A stretch of 64,000 nucleotides of DNA, from assembly GCA_013368445.1 (NCBI GenBank), contig JAACJO010000012.1:186001-250000 (forward strand), written 5' to 3'. Shown here in pieces: positions 12,768 through 23,727 of the stretch. Source of the DNA: Leucocoprinus leucothites. Its lineage: Eukaryota > Basidiomycota > Agaricomycetes > Agaricales > Agaricaceae. The notes beneath the pieces are model-generated. The model saw nothing but the letters and a program-made list of their open reading frames with translations, was not told the origin of the DNA and made no database searches. Position numbers and translations under genes: made by a program. Every line of letters starts with the position of its first letter. The stretch's first letter is position 1.

Positions 12768-13680
12768 ATGCGTTCCAGATTCCCAGGGGAAGGTAGGAGG
12801 AGATGGAGACTGCGGGTAATGGAAGAGCTATGGTTGGAACCCGAAACACTAGCCGAGATTGCCTCGGCCGCACTAAGTTCTCAAGACACCCCAGGGGATG
12901 TCAGTGAATTCTAACCGCACTTGCCCTTTCCGTCCGTCTTAAATTCGTCACAGGCCCTCCACGAAAACGATGATGACCCCCTTGATGAGATTACTGATTG
13001 CGAGGAGCTCGGATTAGTCGTCCGAACAGATTTTTCAAACGATGACGCGTGGAATATGTTTATATCAAAGCTACAAGGTGCGGAGAAGGAGCTCCTATCC
13101 ACGATACAAGCGGAAGAGCCAACAAATCAGGGCGATAATGACGTTGAGGTGGAGGAAGCAGGCGAGGCTGACTCAGAGTCAGACGCTACACCAGACCATA
13201 TCATCAAGATTATTGCAAATGCAAGGAACCCATTGTTCAACAACATTTCAAACCTCACCGGACTTCGCCTCTTGAACGACGTAGGAATACGGCTTACCCC
13301 ATCACCTCCTACTGGGACCAAACGCATCAGCCCAAGCAACCGGTTGATAGACCGGAATAATTTGCAAGAAATATACTCGGGAAAAACTATCTGGATCTAC
13401 GACAGACAGTCGAATGTAGACGAGAGTGTGCGCCTTGTGAGTCAACATGGCGATGTATACGGAACAGCTACGTGAGCACCAAGATCTTCTTAAGTGAAAA
13501 CCATTTGTCAGGAACTCATCAGGCCGTAGAGGGGATAGTTGGCGTGCTAGAGCATCGCACGTCCCGGAGCTACAGTTCAATACCTCAGCCTGCAACATGA
13601 AAATCAACTTCGGGGGATTAGATCGCTGGGATTATCCAGAGAGGCTCAGGAACCTCAAAGAAGCGGAACATCAGCAATGA
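12768..13680 (+). CDS. Acidic protein with DUF6924-like motif
   Basis: Three exons (12768-12899, 12955-about 13471, and about 13512-13680) join in phase and give a protein of about 270 residues. The core contains LGLVVRTDFSNDDAWNMF followed by a helix (ISKLQGAEKELLS), which matches the VRTDF-D-D-AW pattern of DUF6924, a small domain known from actinobacteria and basidiomycetes. An acidic linker (VEVEEAGEADSESD) and a second folded-looking part (RLLNDVGIRLTPSPPTGTKR) follow. The last exon encodes RARASHVPELQFNTSACNMK and FGGLDRWDYPERLRNLKEAE, which looks like a conserved C-terminal block. No signal peptide or TM segment. Function is unknown. Confidence 0.72.
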
Positions 13681-13824
13681 TTTACGAATTACCTATCATT
13701 GATGACGCCAACCTCAGAGGATAGTGCAGAAAGTGCTTTTGCATTCTTTTTTGGTAAAATGATGGATAGAATCGAAAGTACTACAAACAACACCTTCCCA
13801 AAATCCGGCCAAAATGACGGCCTT

Positions 13825-14998
13825 TTATGAGATGACGGTCCAGACACGGAGAGCATTGTCGGTGAAGCCAGCGAAGAGAGTTTGGCCATCGGCCGACCAG
13901 GCAATCGACACACACTCGGGTTGTCGGGCGTCCTCGCCGACGTCGGTGTAAGTGGGCTTGAGCTCATCAACAATTGATCTAATCTGCGTCTTAGATGTGG
14001 ATGATAGTATGGAAGAGACTATCTTACTTGCTCTCCAGGTCAAAGATCTTGACGCAACTAGCGGTAGCGGCACACAGCCAGTAACGGTTGGGTGAGAAGA
14101 CGAGGGCGTTCACAATATCACCGGCTTCAAGAGAGTACAAATGCTTGCCCTCGTTGAGGTCCCAAAGCATGGTGATACCATCCTTTCCGCCAGAAGCAGC
14201 AAGTGAACCGTCGGGCGAGACAGAAACGGTATTAATGTAGCCAGTGTGGCCATAGTGGTTGGTCTTCAGCTTGAATTTAGAAAGCTCCCAAACCTTGAAT
14301 TATGCGTCAGAGAATCGCTTGTGATAAGTGCAGCAGCCCGAGGTTGAAGATTTTGCATACCTTCACAACCTTGTCCCAGCCAGCAGAAACAATGACAGGG
14401 TTGGCGACATTGGGACTGAATCGGACGCAGGATACCCTAAAATTGAACGATGAATTTCCTATCCAACGCAAAAAGAACGATTGATACCCACCACTCAGAG
14501 TGACCATCCTCCTTAATGTCATACTTGCATTCACCAAGGGTATTCCAAAGCTTAATTGTCCTGTCACGGGAACCAGATACGATTTGCCTGTTGTCAGCGC
14601 TAAAGCTAACCGAAAGGACATCGGAGGTGTGGCCAACGAAACGGCGAGTGGTGTTGCCATTGTTGAGGTCCCAGAGGCGGAGGGTGTGATCCCAAGACGA
14701 AGACAAAGCAAATTGACCGTCCGACGAAATAACGACGTCGGAAACGAAGTGGTTGTGTCCGTGAAGGATGCGCTTGGGGTAGCCGTAGGAATCCTCGTCG
14801 CGAGTCAACTGCCAGACGATAATGGTCTTGTCTGTGGGACGGGGACGCAGATTAGATCTAATTGAGGTAGTAAATTCCGATCCATTCACCTCGCGAAGCG
14901 GTCAAAATCATATCGGGGTTTTCAGACGACGTGGCGATGGCGGTGACCCATCCCTTGTGTCCCTCTAGGGAGCCCAAATAACGTAGAGACTCGGCCAT
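13825..14998 (-). CDS. RACK1 (Gbeta-like WD40 ribosomal scaffold)
   Basis: Seven-bladed WD40 protein that binds the 40S subunit near the mRNA exit and scaffolds signalling (Asc1 in budding yeast, Cpc2 in fission yeast). The start [20 protein letters not shown] is followed, after a 5' intron, by DKTIIVWQL, then repeats such as [20 protein letters not shown] and [31 protein letters not shown] and [45 protein letters not shown] and [12 protein letters not shown]. It ends with [17 protein letters not shown]. The blade order and about 315-residue length fit RACK1 exactly. Four introns are visible; I looked in them for C/D-box snoRNAs (a RACK1 intron hosts one in yeast) and found none. It converges with the gene at 12768, stop codons about 145 bp apart. 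Confidence 0.96.
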
Positions 14999-15569
14999 GA
15001 GTGTTTTCAGTGAGATGCTCGACGATGTCGCAACAACTGATCGTGCTTGCACGGTCATTTGTCACGCGCTTAGCCACCGTGACATGGCTGTACAGTACCC
15101 GGCAATCCCCTGATATATATTCTCTGACGCTCATTGTTGAAGTAAACGCTCATTGACACGCAAGCAGGTTCTTCCTGGTGAGTTTTGATCTTCCAATTTG
15201 ATGATTCTGTGCGTCTGCAACGAATGATGCATGAATCTTAATATTTGCTACTTCAGAGGGTTATTATGACCCGATGAGACAATTTTTTCCACCAAGATCT
15301 CTGATTTTTTTTTACCGTTCTTCCCTCGAAGACTCAGTACTGATAGCTCAACTCAGGATATTCCAGTAACTTGACCGCACTACGGTTCCTAAATGTAGCC
15401 TGTTTTCTACTCACCCTGATGCAATATATTCTACCTTCCTTTTTGAATGTCTCGCTTAAGTTATCCCCAACCCTTCTCTAGTGGGATAAGCTTCGGAACA
15501 TGAGATACCGGCCATGTGCATAAGGATTCCTCAAAGCGTAATTCTGGACAGCTGCAGAGTTGTTTGACC
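14999..15569. other. Divergent promoter region of RACK1 and nucleoside hydrolase
   Basis: About 570 bp between two divergent starts. A T-rich tract lies at 15301-15313. The part next to RACK1 is CG-rich and probably transcribed as 5' UTR. I see no gene. Confidence 0.45.
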
Positions 15570-17271
15570 ATGGACTCATCCTTGCCACGTCCGAGGATTC
15601 CAGTTATCAGTCAGTACTTCTACTTCAGCTGAAATAAAGCTGAATTTAAATCTCTTGTTTCACAGTCGATACAGACCCAGGCGTAGACGACATTATCGCA
15701 ATGTCCGTCAGAGGTCCTCACATGTCATTGATTTGGCTGACCATAGTGAAGCCTTCTAGCACTTGCGTCACCTGAACTAGACATTTTAGCGCTCATCGTA
15801 TCTTTTGGCAAGTTTCTCGACGCTATGTAAATTACGAGCCTGAGTTCGGGTTATCCGCAGGAAACACAGATGTTGATGCATCATAGTGAGTGTGCTGAAC
15901 TTACGTTTCCCGTTCTGCTGCTAACATCTACAAAAATCCCAGCCGGAATATTCTCAAAATGTATCAGGCCATTGAACGCCAGATAGAGAAATACCCAGAG
16001 GACGCAAAACGCTTCCACAACTTCACTCCCGAAAAGCGGATTAAATTAGCAAGAGGATGTGAAGGTCCAATTGAAGGAGAACTTCATAGCGCCCAGTACT
16101 TTCACGGAAGGTCTGACTCTATTCCAATCGCTTTTAACAACTTGTTCAACTGCTTCGTCTATCCAGGGACGGTCTTGGTGGCATAACAGATCGACATCCA
16201 GACCTTAATGTTCAATTCGAAGCCGGTCAGGCTCATCCACAATTAGAGATCTCTTCAGCTCACGGGGTCGACGTTGTGCTTGACCTTCTCAGGTCACATC
16301 CACCAAGGAGTATAACATACATTGTCCTCGGGCCAATGACAAATCTTGCCCGAATGATGATGAAAGATGGCGAAACGGTCCGCGAGCGAATCGGCCGCAT
16401 TGTATGCATGGGAGGGGCAATTGACGTCCCCGGCAACACGACACCAACGGCTGAATGTAAGCATGGCTGACTACTCCTACCCTCCGAGTTGACCCGGTGG
16501 CTGTTCTCCTTTCAGTCAACTACTTCGCAGACCCTTACGCAGTCAAAGAATTGCTGTTATCTGACAAAAGCGCACTTCATCTTCCGCTTGATCGCTTCTT
16601 GTTGGTGCCACTAGACCTCACGACTCCTCACGAGCTACCGTTCCCCGCCTACAAACAGGCGGTGGACCCAGCGTTCCAGTCGGTATCTACAGCTCTATCT
16701 GATGGCTCCACCAAACCCCCCGTCGCTCACTTCACGAGCGCTTTCTTGGAGCGCACGCGTGAAATTATGTTAGGTTATGGAAAAGATGCCATGGAACTTC
16801 ATGACATCGTTGCAGTCTGGTGCGCCATGGAGAACCCTCCCGTGCGGGGTGATCAAGAAGGGAACGCCTTATCACCAGGATGGAGTGTGCTTCGTCGTAT
16901 TTTTGACATTGAACGGTATGTTCTCCCAGGCGCTTCCACGCCGCGCCACATCGTAATAGTAACCTGGATCTCTTAGAACTGGGGAGCTAACCAGGGGGAT
17001 GCTCGTTGTCGATCGGCGTGACGACCAAACGGCTTATGCTCCTGGAGCTAATCGTGCAGAAGTTCAGAAACAACTGGACTCACTAGGCGTACCTCACAAG
17101 CCGTGGGAGTCAATTGCAGTCCCAGCTCAGGTGGAGGTGGAACATGAGCCTCACGATTTTATGAATACTCAGAGAGGCGTCTGGTGTGTGACAAGCACTC
17201 CAGGACCGAGGGCTCTCCTGCAGTTGCTGCTTCATAGGGTCTGGGGAGTGGAACTTGAAGCTTCAAGATAG
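15570..17271 (+). CDS. Inosine-uridine-type nucleoside hydrolase
   Basis: Hydrolyses the N-glycosidic bond of ribonucleosides for purine/pyrimidine salvage. Exon 1 encodes MDSSLPRPRIPVI and joins in phase to IDTDPGVDDIIAM, the family's calcium- and ribose-binding Asp cluster. Then come LLALASPELDILALIVSFGNT, HSAQYFHGRDGLGGITDRHP, HGVDVVLDLLRSHPPRSITY, the LGPMTNLA motif, GRIVCMGGAIDVPGNTTP, EFNYFADPYA and the late conserved Asp in MELHDIVAVWC. At about 390-400 residues it is longer than the bacterial enzymes (about 310) because of a C-terminal extension ending in a WGVELEASR tail. About seven short introns. No signal peptide, so probably cytosolic. Stop codon lies 116 bp from that of the convergent amino-acid permease. 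Confidence 0.92.
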
Positions 17272-17387
17272 ATATTAAATTATGAAGTTGCGCGATATTT
17301 CTAGTATCATACAACCATCTTACAATTCAGCGATCAGGAAATCCTACAAGCACTAAGTTCAAATACATGATGATGCGAAACCAATAC

Positions 17388-19583
17388 CTAAAACAGCATG
17401 TTCAGTATTCGATCATACCAAGATTTATCCTGCTGATGGTCGTAGTCTAGCCATTCTCTTTTTATTGTCGCTATTTCTGGAGACAGTTCCATCTCCTCTA
17501 GAGGAACCAGCTTGTCCCGGAAATAGAGTTTGCAACCTAGATATGCAAGAAGGTAGATTAAACTGATATGATGCAACATTTTGTTGTCAACGCGTTAAGA
17601 ATATCAGAGGACAGAAATAGAACGAACCAGTTCAAATAGTAGGATAAGAAGGAAGAAGTATCGAATCCGCCTACAAATGACGTCCATCCACTGAATAAGA
17701 GGATTAGGACGTTCATCACAAGGGCATAATACTATGTTTAAGTGAGAAATGACACGTATCATGGTTGATGAAATATAAATTCACTCACTGTAAGGTAAGG
17801 CTGAAATGGACTACGATAAGACAGCCGGTCTCGCGAAATACCCTGTTTCTTGAGAGCGTGAAAGAACCTCAAATAGGTGACACAAAGAATGACCCATGAA
17901 GTTAACCCCGCCGTTGTTACAAGGGCCACGAGCCATACAAATGCCTGAGATGAACCTTGGTTGATGCTAAGAAAAGCCACCGCTCCAAATGAAACAGAAA
18001 TGGCTACAGCGAAATATGGTATTTGGAACCGGTTCAGCTTAAGGAAAACTTGAGGTGCGTGTCCATCTAAGGCGAGTCCGTGGAGAGTCCGAGAAGCGAG
18101 GAAAGTGCAGGCGTTTCCTGAACTAAGGGCTGATGTGAATATCTGCGGTAATACTTGGTTTCAGTGTGTGGAAACATGACGTTGCGTCCAACGAACCACT
18201 GCATTAACGAGGGAGGGAATAACCTGGGAGAGAGACGGTAGTCAGTGATCCCATAACATTCGACATGTGTGTGTCACACCTTGCTTCCTGTCCTTTCAAG
18301 CGCTATCACGAAAGGACTCGTTGTTGCAGTCCCATCTCCAGAGCTAGAAAGACGAGGATCGTCTGCAGGGACGAGCAGAGAAATAACAAATATAGAGAGA
18401 ACATAAAAAAAAATAACCCTGACGAACGTGCGCTTGAGCGCTTTTGGGATTGACCGGCGAGGATTACGGGTTTCAGCACCTGCAATAGCAACAACTTGGA
18501 CATTGCCGTAAGCAAAGGCAGCAGAAATCATGGTTGACCAGAAGCCGAGAAATCGCCCCGTGGTACCGACTGCAATGTATTCCCGAAATAACGGGTATGG
18601 ATTCTTCCAGTATCGAACTCCGATGCGTCCTTGCCCAGGGAATACCTCGAGGTCGATTACAAGGCCTGCAAGTATGAATCCGGTGATTAACGTTATCTAT
18701 CAGGCAAGCCGTCAGTCCGAATCATTGGGAAAGGTTACGACAGTATACCTTCAGCAGCGCGAAATAGAATTCAAATTCTCCGTATACGCGGACCGGGCAG
18801 AAGTTAATGATAGCGATTGCCACCCAGAGAACACTAGGTTTCGGGGATGGGAGTGAGTAACGTGGACTCAGTATGATGTTCGCTCTTCACCTGATCGGTG
18901 TGGCTGGGTTCAGACCTGGTGCCCAAAATTCCAGAAGAGTGGCCGCCGCAGTGACCTCAGCAGGCATAGTGATGGCCATCGAATACCAAAAGTTCCAGCT
19001 GAAAGGCAGAACAAGTATAGCATAAGTATGGTAAAAGGATGGTGATAGGTGAAGCTCACCCTATCGAGACGCTGGAGCTTTTATCGAGCCATGAGGCAGC
19101 ATGTCGCACAAAACCACCACCGACAGGTTTGAAGGCGGACATTTCAGCGGAGACATAGGCTACTCAAACTTGTCATCATTGCTTTTACTGGCGAGATAGC
19201 TTTCAACAGACCAATAGCGGCTGTGACTGTACCCATCTACATTTACATGAGATTTTTTGCAGCTCGTGGAATAGAAATACACGTACCACCGTATAACCGA
19301 GTACACAGCTCAGGGGCCCTGCCTGAGCTAGAGCTCTCCCACTTGACAAAAACAAACCTGTACCGATCATGCCTGCAAGGGCTATCATGGATAAACTGTC
19401 CCAAAATATGAGCAAGAGACTATGGAGAAAAGCCAGGATCCCTTACTGTCGTTCCTGTAATCCTCTCTTCGTCCCACCGTCCCCTACTGCAGCATATCGA
19501 AAGACTGTTCTATCGACTTCTTCGTTACCCACAGCTGTTGGTGGATCCATGAGAAGCGGTTGGTACTCGCTTTGGGCTTCCAT
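17388..19583 (-). CDS. Amino-acid permease (APC/YAT family)
   Basis: A 12-TM plasma-membrane amino-acid:proton symporter. The start at 19583 gives MEAQSEYQPLLMDPPTAVGN; a later in-frame ATG (19550) is also possible. Exon 1 ends in GLQERH and joins to LSMIALAGMIGTGLFLSSGR, the TM1 substrate-binding signature of fungal amino-acid permeases. Later exons carry SAAFAYGNVQVVAIAGAETR (TM6 region with the conserved E-T-xNP step), NPRRSIPKALKRTFVRVIFF, VWLVALVTTAGLTSWVILCV, TYLRFFHALKKQGISRDRLS and LIYLLAYLGCKLYFRDKLVP. It ends IKREWLDYDHQQDKSWYDRI-LNMLF, a typical permease C-terminus. Around ten short introns. Substrate range cannot be told from sequence. Confidence 0.92.
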
Positions 19584-21211
19584 ATGAGTGCAGATGAGGG
19601 GTCAGCTGAAGCTTTGATCATCAGAGCGCCCATGACTTTAGTGATTTCGATGAGGCTATTAATGATGAATTAGAGCGATTGCGGTGTGACGTGTACTTGA
19701 GTGGTCATGTCATAACAGCCTGGCCTCGCAGCTGATGATAAAAGCGCCTGTTGACTATGTAAAATCCGTGCTACGAGGGGGGCGCCTATAGTGCAACCAA
19801 TCACGAAATGCCTGTTGGTACCATTCAACACCCGCACAGGTCTACATATTTGCAGGGGAAAACGGAGACTTCCAAGCAGCGGCAGAGGATGAAACTTTTT
19901 ATTCGAAGCCGTAATACTGCCGGCCAGTATCCTGAGCATCAGCCTTGGCATTGAACATATAGCACGCTCCCGCTCATCCGATGTCCAAAATAGTTCGCCG
20001 CTAGAGCGGCCGTGAATAAAGCAGACGGAGATTTCCTGCAACTTGGGTTGAGTGAAGTGGAATGGAATCAAATTTAGTCGCTATGTTATATAAGATAACT
20101 CAGGTGACATGTAATCGTACATTACCGCCAGCGACCTCCCCACCCCGAATCGGCCGGATATATTGGGGACCGATGAGAACATAAGGAACACCTTCAAAAG
20201 ACCGGGTATTGGCGCATGTAGTGATAGGTTCTCGAGTCGTGAAGGTAATGTGGTGTGAGTACTGTTGGCTGGGCTCCAGACGAACAATATGTCCTTGACT
20301 CTTGAATCAAAGCATCATACCCTCCTTGGGTTTGGGAACGTCGTCCTCATTCTCAGCGTTGAAAGCAAGCCGACGCGCCTTGACGCCGCCTCGGCTGATC
20401 TTCGATTCGGCAGTTATGCTTGAAGGACTATTCGGCCTAGTCCAAAACATCTTGGACGGGGCGATTGGCAGGGTACTGTAATCGAGTGAGTCACGCGAAA
20501 AAGCGGAGGGCGCGACGATTTTGAGTAAGAAAGGCCATCCCAGTATTAGTGTACTCGGTGATGATGCGACGAAGGTGTTCGGCGGCAGATGTCACAGAGC
20601 TCCGGTCGAGGCCGCGGATGAGCTCCATCCCTGGGGTTGCTCATACCTGGAAGTGGTCCCGTCTGATGGTGATCTGAGAAAGTAGGAGACGATTTTGCAA
20701 TACAAGCAGTAAATATGACTATGACTGTAGTGAAGGTGCTTATAATGTTTTATGACGTTCTTGACATAATGGCCTCGTGATGCGGTCATTCGGAATTCGA
20801 ATGACGCCAACCCGGAGAAGTCCCATTTTGACTACAAGTTGTTTAAAATCAAAATGAGGTGTTATCAAAGCGCGAGAAATGAATTGGCGCTATCACTTTT
20901 ACCATTTGACGCGACGTGGTGAATTCTAAGTGAACCCCGGTACACTCGGCGCAGCCGTTAGATAAGTAGGAAGTTCCGGAGCTTATCTCCGGTCTACGGA
21001 GGACGAGAACGAGCGCCCCTAATTGATTTTGTTGTGATTTTGACTTGAATTGATACCACCTTGTGGGAAGCGACATGGCCATATCTTGCGCCATTCCCGT
21101 CCAAACTTATTACACCGTCTCCACTATAGCCATTACGCACCACCTTTTGCTCTTATCCTCGCCATTTTGTCAGCCCTTTAACACCCCCTGCATGACTTTT
21201 TACTCCTTATC
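19584..21211. other. Intergenic, 1.6 kb, one doubtful gene inside
   Basis: This spans the promoter of the amino-acid permease and that of the bZIP gene. Apart from the doubtful minus-strand reading frames listed separately at 20307-20628, I see no domain-bearing ORF. CT/CA-rich sequence at 21090-21200 is probably the bZIP gene's 5' UTR. Confidence 0.45.
20307..20628 (-). pseudogene. Short unrecognised coding-like segment, possibly a gene remnant
   Basis: Two reading frames look coding. The first starts MELIRGLDRSSVTSAAEHLR and runs through ITEYTNTGMAFLTQNRRALRFFA to a stop. The second, after a possible 3' splice site at about 20475, reads TLPIAPSKMFWTRPNSPSSI and VKARRLAFNAENEDDVPKPK before a stop at 20307. 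A regular intron joining them is not obvious. I do not recognise a family. It may be a small gene with an unresolved intron, or a decayed one. The sequence bias and lack of low complexity are the only support. Confidence 0.3.
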
Positions 21212-22040
21212 ATGACCAGAGGACGCAAGAAGGACCTTACTATTCCAGCCACCAGAGCTCTAGTCCAGCAACGCGACTATCGCGCGCGTAAAGCCCACTA
21301 TGTCGCAGAGCTCGAGGAGCGTGTCCGGAAAGCAGAAGCAGAGAATGTACAACTACGCAAGGACCTTGAAGCAGCTCGAGCAGGGCTCCCTATCCCGGCA
21401 ACCCCACTGAATCCCCAAATTGTAAGTCATGGCTCCTTATCTTCCAGGTCTTATTGGTGCTGAAAGCTAGTCTCAGGCAGAAGCATCCCGCGACCTGATG
21501 CATCACTTATCTCTCGCTACTAGCAGCCTGGATCGCTTTCAACATATCATGTTTCCAGATAGAACATACCCGACGACTTTACCGCCTCTACAGCTACCTC
21601 CGCGATCAGGTTTATCGATCCAAGGACGACCTGCGTCCTTTCCATCCCCTGCTCCGTCTCCCCCTTTTTCACAAGCAAATCCTCCCTCACCGAGTCGAAC
21701 CGTCATCCCAGCACCAACTCCTTCATTTTCTACGCCTTCAGCATCACTTTCGAGCAGTTATTATTATTCTTCTGGTCGCAAACGACTTTATCGCGAGGAT
21801 TCTCCTGAGCCTGCCGAACCGTCACGTTTCGTTAGAGACGCCTCACCGCGTCCAGGTAGCTCACAGGGGAGTATCAGTCCTGAATCAGAGTGTTGTGGCG
21901 GCATTCTTGACTGCCGAGACCTAATTGAGGAGGATAGAGATAACGAGGACAGGGATCAACCTTCCAGCCGGCTCTCAGTCATGCGGTCGACTTCGGAGCA
22001 ATCATACGGTCGCGAAGATGACTTCCAGCATTCCGACTAA
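21212..22040 (+). CDS. bZIP-type transcription factor with atypical basic region
   Basis: Two exons (21212-21421 and 21477-22040, phase 0) give 257 residues. The N-terminus MTRGRKKDLTIPATRALVQQ leads into RDYRARKAHYVAELEERVRK, a basic region directly followed by a leucine-zipper-like coiled coil (VRKAEAENVQLRKDLEAARA). The pattern R-x-R-K and the spacing to the zipper are those of bZIP factors, but the near-invariant Asn of the basic region is occupied by Arg. The middle is Pro/Ser-rich and disordered. Near the C-terminus is a short Cys cluster, ESECCGGILDCRDL, which could bind metal or sense redox state. It therefore resembles HapX/Yap-type regulators in layout, but I would not assign an orthologue. 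Nuclear location is expected. Confidence 0.8.
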
Positions 22041-22309
22041 TGTATTCGTGTCATGAGGAGTCATTTTTATCGTTTTCTTGGGCTTTTCATTTTTACTTCA
22101 TACCCGCTTTGTACAATACTCATTTTCATACTTATGATAAGCTGTCTTCCGTATCTACGCCATTTACGCGTTTATGCTACTTAAACGTAATCTCCTTGTG
22201 ACAGCATACAAGCCTAATCATACATCTATATTTATCCAGTAATACTTGGCTGATAGGACTTATCAGGCTCGCGAAGGGTTGCCATTGATCAGACTGTCCT
22301 TCTTTCGTA

Positions 22310-23727
22310 TCACACGTCCTGTTTCCTTTCCACGCTATCGTCCAATCTCTGCCACCCAAGTTTATGTTTAGATAGCAAGGCTACCCAGGTTAGGGCTAAG
22401 AGTACCGGGACTTCGACCAATGGACCAATGGTCGCAGCAAGGGCTTGCTGAGAATCGACCCCATAAACAGCGATCGCCACAGCAATTGCGAGTTCCTGAA
22501 CCACGGGGTTATAGATAAGGATTTTATAGAAGAAAGGAAGCGTAGTACGGCACTCACAAAATTGTTGCTCGCAGCGGTGAAAGCTTGAGACACTGCGACG
22601 TCGTAGCAAAAGATCTGGCTTTGTCGTCCTTCTTGTCGAGAAAGATAATACATGAACATTAGGGCAGATGTCCACATGATGACGAAATATAGTATCAAGG
22701 GGACGAAGACACGGAAGACCGGGCCTAGGTTATGTAGGATCTGGTGACCTTGATACGCAAAGAGGACAATGATTGTATAAAGAAGACCTAAGAGGGCGAT
22801 TGGAGAAAAGAACGGGAGGAATTTCTTCTCTAGAAATTGTTTTCCAGCGCAGAGCCAGACGGTATACCTCGTGACAAGTCCAGCCACAAGGGGAATACCA
22901 AGGTACTGCAATATAAGTGAGTGGATGTTTAGTTTATGTTTGGCTATAATCAACATTGCATACGTACAATCAGGACGGATATGGCCACGTCTCTATAAGA
23001 GACATGTATATTCTGAGCGTCATGGCCTCCAATAACATTGATGAATAGCAACGCATAAGGGGAGTAGAGAATGATTTGCAAGATGGCGTTCAAAACTACC
23101 AAAATTGCACAATACTCTGCGTCACCCTGAGCAATACTGTTCCATATCATGACCATAGCAATACACCGCGCAATTCCGACCATTATAACACCAGTCCGGT
23201 AAGTGGGAAGGTCTGGTAGTGTAGCCCAAGCCAAACCAAGCATCAAGAACGGACCAATGAGCCAGTTCAGCACGAGGGATATTCCGATGTGTATCCAGAT
23301 TTTTCTGGAGGAGAATAGTCCGGGGAGCTTCTCGTACTGAACTTTTGTGAGCACCGGCCACATCATGACTACAAGGCCGATGGCGATGGCTGTCAAGCAT
23401 AGCGAAACGATAAGTATTGCGTGACAGGGGTGGAGGTATAGTACTGACGAACGGAAACACTGTCAAAGTGGACAGTATTCAAGCGCTCACGGAACCTGGG
23501 TGCAAACTCGCTCAGAATAACGCCGAGGATCATTGCCAATAGTATGAGAGGGGAGAGGAGGCGATCGAGGACACTCAATTTCCTCCAGATACCTATGCCA
23601 CAGGATAAATTCGGTTAGCTAGTTGGGGTGCAACTGAGATAGACTTACCACTGTTGGGTTGGCGGTGTATCGGAGATTCTTTAGTGCTAGGGTCATCATT
23701 ACGGGGGGTGGTATCGTTGGAGGGCAT
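22310..23727 (-). CDS. ACR3: ACR3 arsenite exporter
   Basis: A 10-TM arsenite/proton antiporter that extrudes As(III) across the plasma membrane. Exon 1 starts [20 protein letters not shown] and is cytosolic; then [20 protein letters not shown] (TM1), [40 protein letters not shown] and the key [13 protein letters not shown], which holds the conserved transport Cys of TM4. Later [35 protein letters not shown] with the family's helix break, and [20 protein letters not shown] with the conserved Glu of TM9. It ends VERKQDV. About four or five short introns. Length fits the family (about 400). No arsenate reductase lies beside it. Confidence 0.95.

Noticed and set aside
13825..14998. Intronic snoRNA in RACK1
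   Set aside because: Introns are short (about 50-60 nt) and none has paired C and D boxes.
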